NCBI GenBank assembly: GCA_024699605.1
Contig: JAILPJ010000050.1
Location: forward strand, 1 to 56,248
From: Desulfovibrio sp.
GTDB taxonomy: Bacteria; Desulfobacterota; Desulfovibrionia; Desulfovibrionales; Desulfovibrionaceae
Direction of reading: 5' to 3'
DNA: 56,248 bases
The translations under genes were made by a program, and so were the position numbers. This document shows positions 52,561 through 56,248 of this stretch, piece after piece. Position 1 is the stretch's first letter; every line of letters starts with the position of its first letter. The notes beneath the pieces were generated by a model, which worked only from the letters and a program-made list of their open reading frames with translations, did no database searches and was not told the DNA's origin.

Positions 52561-53982
52561 ATGACTCAGAAATTGGAAACAGCGCTGCCCTATAAGGTTG
52601 CGGATCTGAATCTTGCGGAATTTGGCAGTAAAGAAATGCAACTTTCAGAGCGGGAAATGCCTGGTTTAATGGAATGTATCAAGAAATACGGGCAGACAAA
52701 ACCCCTCAAGGGGATGAAAATCTCTGGTTCTTTGCACATGACCATTCAAACGGCCATGCTCATTAAGACATTACATGCGCTAGGTGCCGATGTGCGCTGG
52801 GCCTCTTGTAATATTTTTTCCACTCAGGACCATGCGGCGGCAGCTGTGGCAAAGCAGGGCCTGGCCAAGGTTTTTGCCTGGAAAGGCGAAAGCCTTGAAG
52901 AGTACTGGTGGTGCACGGAAATGGCCTTGACCTGGCCTGATGGTTCAGGGCCTGACCTGATCGTGGACGATGGCGGCGACGCCACGCTCTTTGTGCATAC
53001 AGGCTATGCCGTGGAAAATGATCCTTCATTGCTTGAGAAAAAATCCGATAACAAGGAATTTCAATGCATTTTGGACCGTCTGGCCCTACGTTATGCAGAG
53101 GACCCCAAACATTGGCACCGTGTTGCGGAAAATATTCGCGGAGTATCTGAAGAAACCACCACAGGCGTGCATCGTCTTTATCAAATGGAGCGTGAGGGGC
53201 GGCTGCTCTTTCCGGCCATTAATGTCAATGATTCGGTGACCAAGTCTAAATTTGATAATCTCTATGGCTGCCGGGAATCGTTAGCTGACGGCATTAAACG
53301 TGCCACTGATATCATGGTGGCTGGCAAAGTTGTGGTTGTTTGCGGCTACGGTGACGTTGGCAAGGGTTGTGCCCAATCGATGCGCGGCTTCGGAGCTCGT
53401 GTGCTGGTTACCGAAATTGATCCAATTTGTGCCTTGCAGGCTGCCATGGAAGGTTATGAAGTGACCACTATGGAAGATGCGCTCGCAGTGGGTGATATTT
53501 ATGTAACCTGCACAGGCAATTACCACGTGATCACAGGGCAACATCTCGAAGGCATGAAGGACGAGGCCATTGTCTGCAATATTGGCCATTTCGACAGCGA
53601 AATTGATATGTCCTACCTTGAATCCACACCTGGTGTCACCAAGGTCAATATCAAGCCCCAGGTGGACAAATGGACTCTGAAGAGTGGGCGCAGCATCATC
53701 GTTCTCGCTGAAGGTCGCCTTGTCAATCTCGGTTGTGCCACAGGCCATGCCAGCTTTGTTATGAGCAATAGCTTTACCAACCAGACCTTGGCCCAAATCA
53801 AACTGGCCAAAGAAAAACTGGAAAATAAGGTCTACACTCTGCCCAAAGAATTGGATGAAGAAGTGGCTCGTTTGCATCTGGCCCGCCTTGGTGTCAAGCT
53901 GACAAAACTGACACAGGAACAGGCCGACTACATTGGCGTGAAAATCGAAGGACCATACAAACACGACATGTATCGCTATTGA
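52561..53982 (+). CDS. ahcY: Adenosylhomocysteinase
   Basis: NAD-dependent hydrolysis of S-adenosylhomocysteine to adenosine and homocysteine; 473 aa, the long bacterial form. Motifs: [13 protein letters not shown], the EEYWWCTE stretch, [15 protein letters not shown], the NAD site [14 protein letters not shown] (about residue 258) and the C-terminal signature ending [13 protein letters not shown] (substrate-binding Lys-x-x-x-YRY). AAGGAA precedes the ATG. Co-transcribed with sahR and followed by a strong terminator. Confidence 0.98.
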   Translation: MTQKLETALPYKVADLNLAEFGSKEMQLSEREMPGLMECIKKYGQTKPLKGMKISGSLHMTIQTAMLIKTLHALGADVRWASCNIFSTQDHAAAAVAKQGLAKVFAWKGESLEEYWWCTEMALTWPDGSGPDLIVDDGGDATLFVHTGYAVENDPSLLEKKSDNKEFQCILDRLALRYAEDPKHWHRVAENIRGVSEETTTGVHRLYQMEREGRLLFPAINVNDSVTKSKFDNLYGCRESLADGIKRATDIMVAGKVVVVCGYGDVGKGCAQSMRGFGARVLVTEIDPICALQAAMEGYEVTTMEDALAVGDIYVTCTGNYHVITGQHLEGMKDEAIVCNIGHFDSEIDMSYLESTPGVTKVNIKPQVDKWTLKSGRSIIVLAEGRLVNLGCATGHASFVMSNSFTNQTLAQIKLAKEKLENKVYTLPKELDEEVARLHLARLGVKLTKLTQEQADYIGVKIEGPYKHDMYRY

Positions 53983-54005
53983 GCCTGAAAACTGGGACTT
54001 TTTTC

Positions 54006-54037
54006 GAGGAAACCTCTTGGGTTTCCTCTTTTTTTTT
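54006..54037 (+). terminator. Terminator of sahR-ahcY
   Basis: GAGGAAAC (54006-54013) pairs with GTTTCCTC (54021-54028) around a 7-nt loop, followed by nine T (54029-54037). Confidence 0.93.
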
Positions 54038-54039
54038 GT

Positions 54040-54315
54040 CTAACCGCGTGAAGCAACTTTACGTACGAGGATGATATCATTGGGTGCCAGGGCGCAATCG
54101 TGTGTGAGTAGAATGCCTTCACGGGCTACAAGAGCAGATTCTTCAGGCAAATCGAGTGCTTTGAGGAGCTGCCAGACTGTTTTGCAGCGCGGCAGTGAGA
54201 GAGTACGTCCCTCAGGCTGAAGGAGAACTGTGATACGCGGTCCATGGAAATCTGGAGAGAGAATTTCCGGTTTTCCTTGTGTTGCGAGCAGTTCTTCCCA
54301 AGCTTTTTTATCCAT
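54040..54315 (-). CDS. ThiS/MoaD-like small sulfur-carrier-type protein ending in RG
   Basis: 91 aa from ATG 54315, with AAGGAG 6 nt upstream. After a 25-residue N-terminal extension there is a beta-grasp-like sequence: TVLLQPEGRTLSLP, the helix TVWQLLKALDLP, ALVAREGILLTHD, and DIILVRKVASRG at the very C-terminus. ThiS/MoaD/TtuB proteins end in Gly-Gly, which is thiocarboxylated; here the end is Arg-Gly. Possible partner: the TtuA-like enzyme at 49404. It overlaps the neighbouring start/stop region of the membrane protein gene, so the two are co-translated. Confidence 0.7.
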   Translation of the reverse strand: MDKKAWEELLATQGKPEILSPDFHGPRITVLLQPEGRTLSLPRCKTVWQLLKALDLPEESALVAREGILLTHDCALAPNDIILVRKVASRG

Positions 54316-54326
54316 TAGCTTCTCCT

Positions 54327-55271
54327 TCAAAAGCAGAGGCAGTAGAAGGCCGTGATGACGGTCATGCTTAAGGCTCTCAGACTCTGATTAAGGACAATGA
54401 GTCGCAGGCCAAGTGCCGGATTAAAAAAACCGGCGTAGGATGGCAACTGATGACGTAGAGCTCTGATGGGCGTTGAGAGAATGTTGCCCACAAGCAGGGC
54501 CACGATCACCTCACGTTCGCTAATGCCCCCTGCGGCTAACAGAGAGCCAGCCGCCCCCAGAGCACTGCCAAGCTCGGCGAGAAAATGCAGCATGATGATG
54601 CCAGCGCATTGAGGACTCAAAAAGGATAAGGCGGCTGTCTGAGTAGAAAGCCATGCATTGAGACGGTCAAAATGCCCCGCAGTCTGCAGATAGTACATGA
54701 GTAGATAAATGGGCACGACGAAGACTAACAGTCTGGGTAGGCGTTTTTTAAGGCGTTTGCAGGCGCGCTCAAAGGCCGAGCGCAGGGAAGTCGGATGTTC
54801 CTGGCATTGCGTCGTTTGCCTGCTGAGGCATGGGGGGAGCATTTGTCTTGAAAGCAAAAGAGTCGCCAGCGTACGTAGCAAAGCGGCAAGAAGACTCAAG
54901 CCAACATAGACAATGGCCGCAAAACCCAGCACAGGCCATGTTAAGAGGAAGATGGTTGGCGTGTGAACAAAGTAGGCTGGTAGACTATTGAAGAGATTGG
55001 CCAGGGTCAGTTCGCGCAGAGAAAGAACCTTGTTTTTATATGCTTCGGAGAGCAAGGCATTGGCCTGCGCCGGGGAAATAAAGGCCATGATGAAGGCTGC
55101 TTGAGAGCTTTCACCGAGATGGGCGGCTCGGGCAAAAGGGGCGGCAAGTCGGGCCAGATAGCGAGTCCAGTGCAGGGCTTCGAGCACATTGGCCACGAGT
55201 AAGCCAAGGGACAAGGACAGCACAAGCCGGGACATGGGGAAAAAAAGGGTCTGCCAGAGTGACGTTTCCAC
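54327..55271 (-). CDS. Membrane protein with nucleoside-recognition (GATE) domains
   Basis: 314 aa, multi-spanning, with hydrophobic segments at about residues 13-33, 110-140, 185-200 and 215-235 and two helical GATE-like repeats (AFISPAQANALLSEAY and LLVGNILSTPIRALRH). A cytoplasmic basic loop (KRLKKRLPR) lies near 170. The family includes SpmA/B-like and ferrous-iron-transport-associated proteins; substrates are not known. The start is GTG 55271 with a weak ribosome site, while ATG 55235 is possible but lacks one. It sits 16 bp after rnhA. Confidence 0.75.
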   Translation of the reverse strand: METSLWQTLFFPMSRLVLSLSLGLLVANVLEALHWTRYLARLAAPFARAAHLGESSQAAFIMAFISPAQANALLSEAYKNKVLSLRELTLANLFNSLPAYFVHTPTIFLLTWPVLGFAAIVYVGLSLLAALLRTLATLLLSRQMLPPCLSRQTTQCQEHPTSLRSAFERACKRLKKRLPRLLVFVVPIYLLMYYLQTAGHFDRLNAWLSTQTAALSFLSPQCAGIIMLHFLAELGSALGAAGSLLAAGGISEREVIVALLVGNILSTPIRALRHQLPSYAGFFNPALGLRLIVLNQSLRALSMTVITAFYCLCF

Positions 55272-55287
55272 GGCTGAGAGGCCTGCT

Positions 55288-55764
55288 TCAAGAATGATAA
55301 CCAGTGTCAGGAGGCAAATTTCCGCTTTCAGCTATGCTGCGAGCCAGAGCATCACAGCGCTCGTTTTCAGGCTGACCGGCATGGCCCCGCAGCCAGTGCA
55401 TGGTAACCTTATGGCGATTAAGTTCAACAAGCAAAAGTAGCCAAAGATCCTTGTTCTTGACGGGCTGTTTGCTTGAGTTGACCCAGTTTTTCTTGATCCA
55501 TGAGCTGAGCCAGCCTTTCTCGATAGCCGAACAGACGTATTGAGAGTCTGAATAGATCTGAACGCAGGATGGTTCAGGCAGTGCTTTGAGTGCTTCCAAA
55601 ACGCTGATGATTTCCATGCGATTATTGGTTGTGTGACTGAAACCGCCGGAGAGCGTGAGAGGATTTGTGTCGTCTGGTTGTTTAAAGATGCGGCAGGCCC
55701 AGCCACCGGGACCGGGATTGCCGAGACAGGAGCCGTCAGTATAGATGGTTATTTCGTTAGCCAT
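55288..55764 (-). CDS. rnhA: Ribonuclease HI
   Basis: 158 aa from ATG 55764 (MANEITIYTDGSCLGN). It degrades RNA in RNA-DNA hybrids. All four catalytic acidic residues are visible: Asp in YTDGSC, Glu in NRMEII, Asp in YSDSQYV and Asp in ERCDALA. The WLRGHAG loop with the catalytic His is present too. The frame extends upstream to 55839 but that part has no homology-like character. The Shine-Dalgarno is weak. Confidence 0.94.
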   Translation of the reverse strand: MANEITIYTDGSCLGNPGPGGWACRIFKQPDDTNPLTLSGGFSHTTNNRMEIISVLEALKALPEPSCVQIYSDSQYVCSAIEKGWLSSWIKKNWVNSSKQPVKNKDLWLLLLVELNRHKVTMHWLRGHAGQPENERCDALARSIAESGNLPPDTGYHS

Positions 55765-55911
55765 AGAAAACCCGAAAGATAAGATTGATGCGGAATAAAA
55801 CGTTTTTGTATAAGCCTTTGAAAAAAAAACCAAAGCCAATGCTTGGCCACTGGCATCCTAATACGTGAAAGGAGCATGAGGGCAAAACGCAGGGCAGTTC
55901 CTTCAAAAGCG

Positions 55912-56248
55912 TTATTGACAACGTATACCCAATTTGGTCAGAACGAGGTGTTTTCGGTAATCTGCCAGTGTAGAAAGGGAAAAGTCCCCATTTTTGCAGA
56001 GAAGGCCTTTGTGATCACATAGTCGGCAGCGTTGGCTATGCTGCTCACCTTCTTCATACACTCCGGCGTGAGGATCTTTTTGGCCTTTGAGTTTCAGTGA
56101 AATGGTCTTAGAGCCTATCCACAAATAAGGAAAATGCCGAATAATGCGCAGTTTATCAGCTTTGCAAGGTGAAAGGCCGCCAGATGTCCTACTGTGTAGT
56201 GAAGATAGGAAACATGATTCCACGCATGCGAAAAACTCATCTGGAAAG
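55912..56248 (-). CDS. Cys-rich protein, partial at the right window edge
   Basis: The minus frame is open from the right edge to the stop at 55912, so the start lies outside (GTG 56223 is an internal alternative). The last ~70 residues look protein-like, with a cysteine cluster CRLCDHKGLLC and the C-terminal DYRKHLVLTKLGIRCQ. No family was recognised. It may be the C-terminal part of a metal- or Fe-S-binding protein. 55765-55911 holds only an A-rich stretch and no recognised gene. Confidence 0.45.
   Translation of the reverse strand, partial: FPDEFFACVESCFLSSLHSRTSGGLSPCKADKLRIIRHFPYLWIGSKTISLKLKGQKDPHAGVYEEGEQHSQRCRLCDHKGLLCKNGDFSLSTLADYRKHLVLTKLGIRCQ

Noticed and set aside
56115-56123. 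CTATCCACA as a DnaA box
   Set aside because: One mismatch to TTATCCACA, single, inside a coding frame and far from the gyrB side where an origin would be expected.

Overview
The window is a chromosomal segment close to a replication origin (dnaN 3' end - gyrB - gyrA, a ParA/ParB system and two perfect parS sites). It most resembles a member of the Desulfovibrionaceae (Desulfobacterota). The reasons are the archaeal-type dehydroquinate entry genes (ADH synthase plus 3-dehydroquinate synthase II) in front of pheA-aroA-tyrA, an ArsR-methyltransferase fusion of SahR type beside ahcY, and the mix of sulfur-transfer genes. The species cannot be told from the sequence. No rRNA, tRNA or CRISPR array was recognised.

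Layout. 1-12.7 kb: dnaN(end)-gyrB-gyrA-purF-hisS-aspS-def-fmt-rsmB on +, with dnaN/gyrB and the last ~200 bp of hisS clearly AT-richer than the rest. 12.7-15.4 kb: parB and parA on -, separated by a + strand zinc-ribbon gene, with parS just upstream of parA. 15.8-19 kb: single-domain response regulator, DsbA-like protein, MerR-like regulator, NlpC/P60 lipoprotein and an 82-aa protein with a structured leader. 19-28.6 kb (-): a DNA/RNA maintenance block (EndoQ-UvrD fusion, TrmN6-like methylase, U32 protein, RecD2) and aroC. 28.7-33.1 kb (-): metK (with an internal parS), panC, nitroreductase, tsf, rpsB. 33.6-38.4 kb (+): PreP-like protease, sulfotransferase, DHH phosphoesterase. 38.4-44 kb (+): aromatic amino-acid operon behind a complete transcription attenuator. 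44-45.2 kb (-): PP-loop ATPase. 45.2-46.9 kb: an intact-ended ISLre2-type insertion sequence. 47.4-50.3 kb (+): a catalytically disarmed ASADH paralogue, a class IV aminotransferase and a TtuA-like thiolase. 50.4-54 kb: a small conserved protein and a DciA-like protein (-), then sahR-ahcY (+). 54-56.2 kb (-): a ThiS-like protein, a GATE-domain membrane protein, rnhA and a partial Cys-rich ORF.

The strongest regulatory discovery is upstream of the aromatic operon. A 35-codon leader ORF carries the codon run Phe-Phe-Trp-Gly-Tyr-Tyr-Phe-Phe, followed by mutually exclusive antiterminator and terminator pairings, so one attenuator appears to sense all three aromatic amino acids. Other results worth attention are: (i) three genes with a CAGCG/CGCTG hairpin placed between Shine-Dalgarno and start codon; (ii) a 22-bp parS palindrome inside metK that dictates residues of the enzyme; (iii) matching ATATCA-N8-TGATRT operators at sahR and at the start codon of panC(-metK); (iv) an ISLre2 element with a 9-bp duplication whose transposase needs a -1 frameshift; and (v) an EndoQ-UvrD repair fusion.

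All calls rest on reading the sequence and on family knowledge. No database search, alignment or folding program was run.
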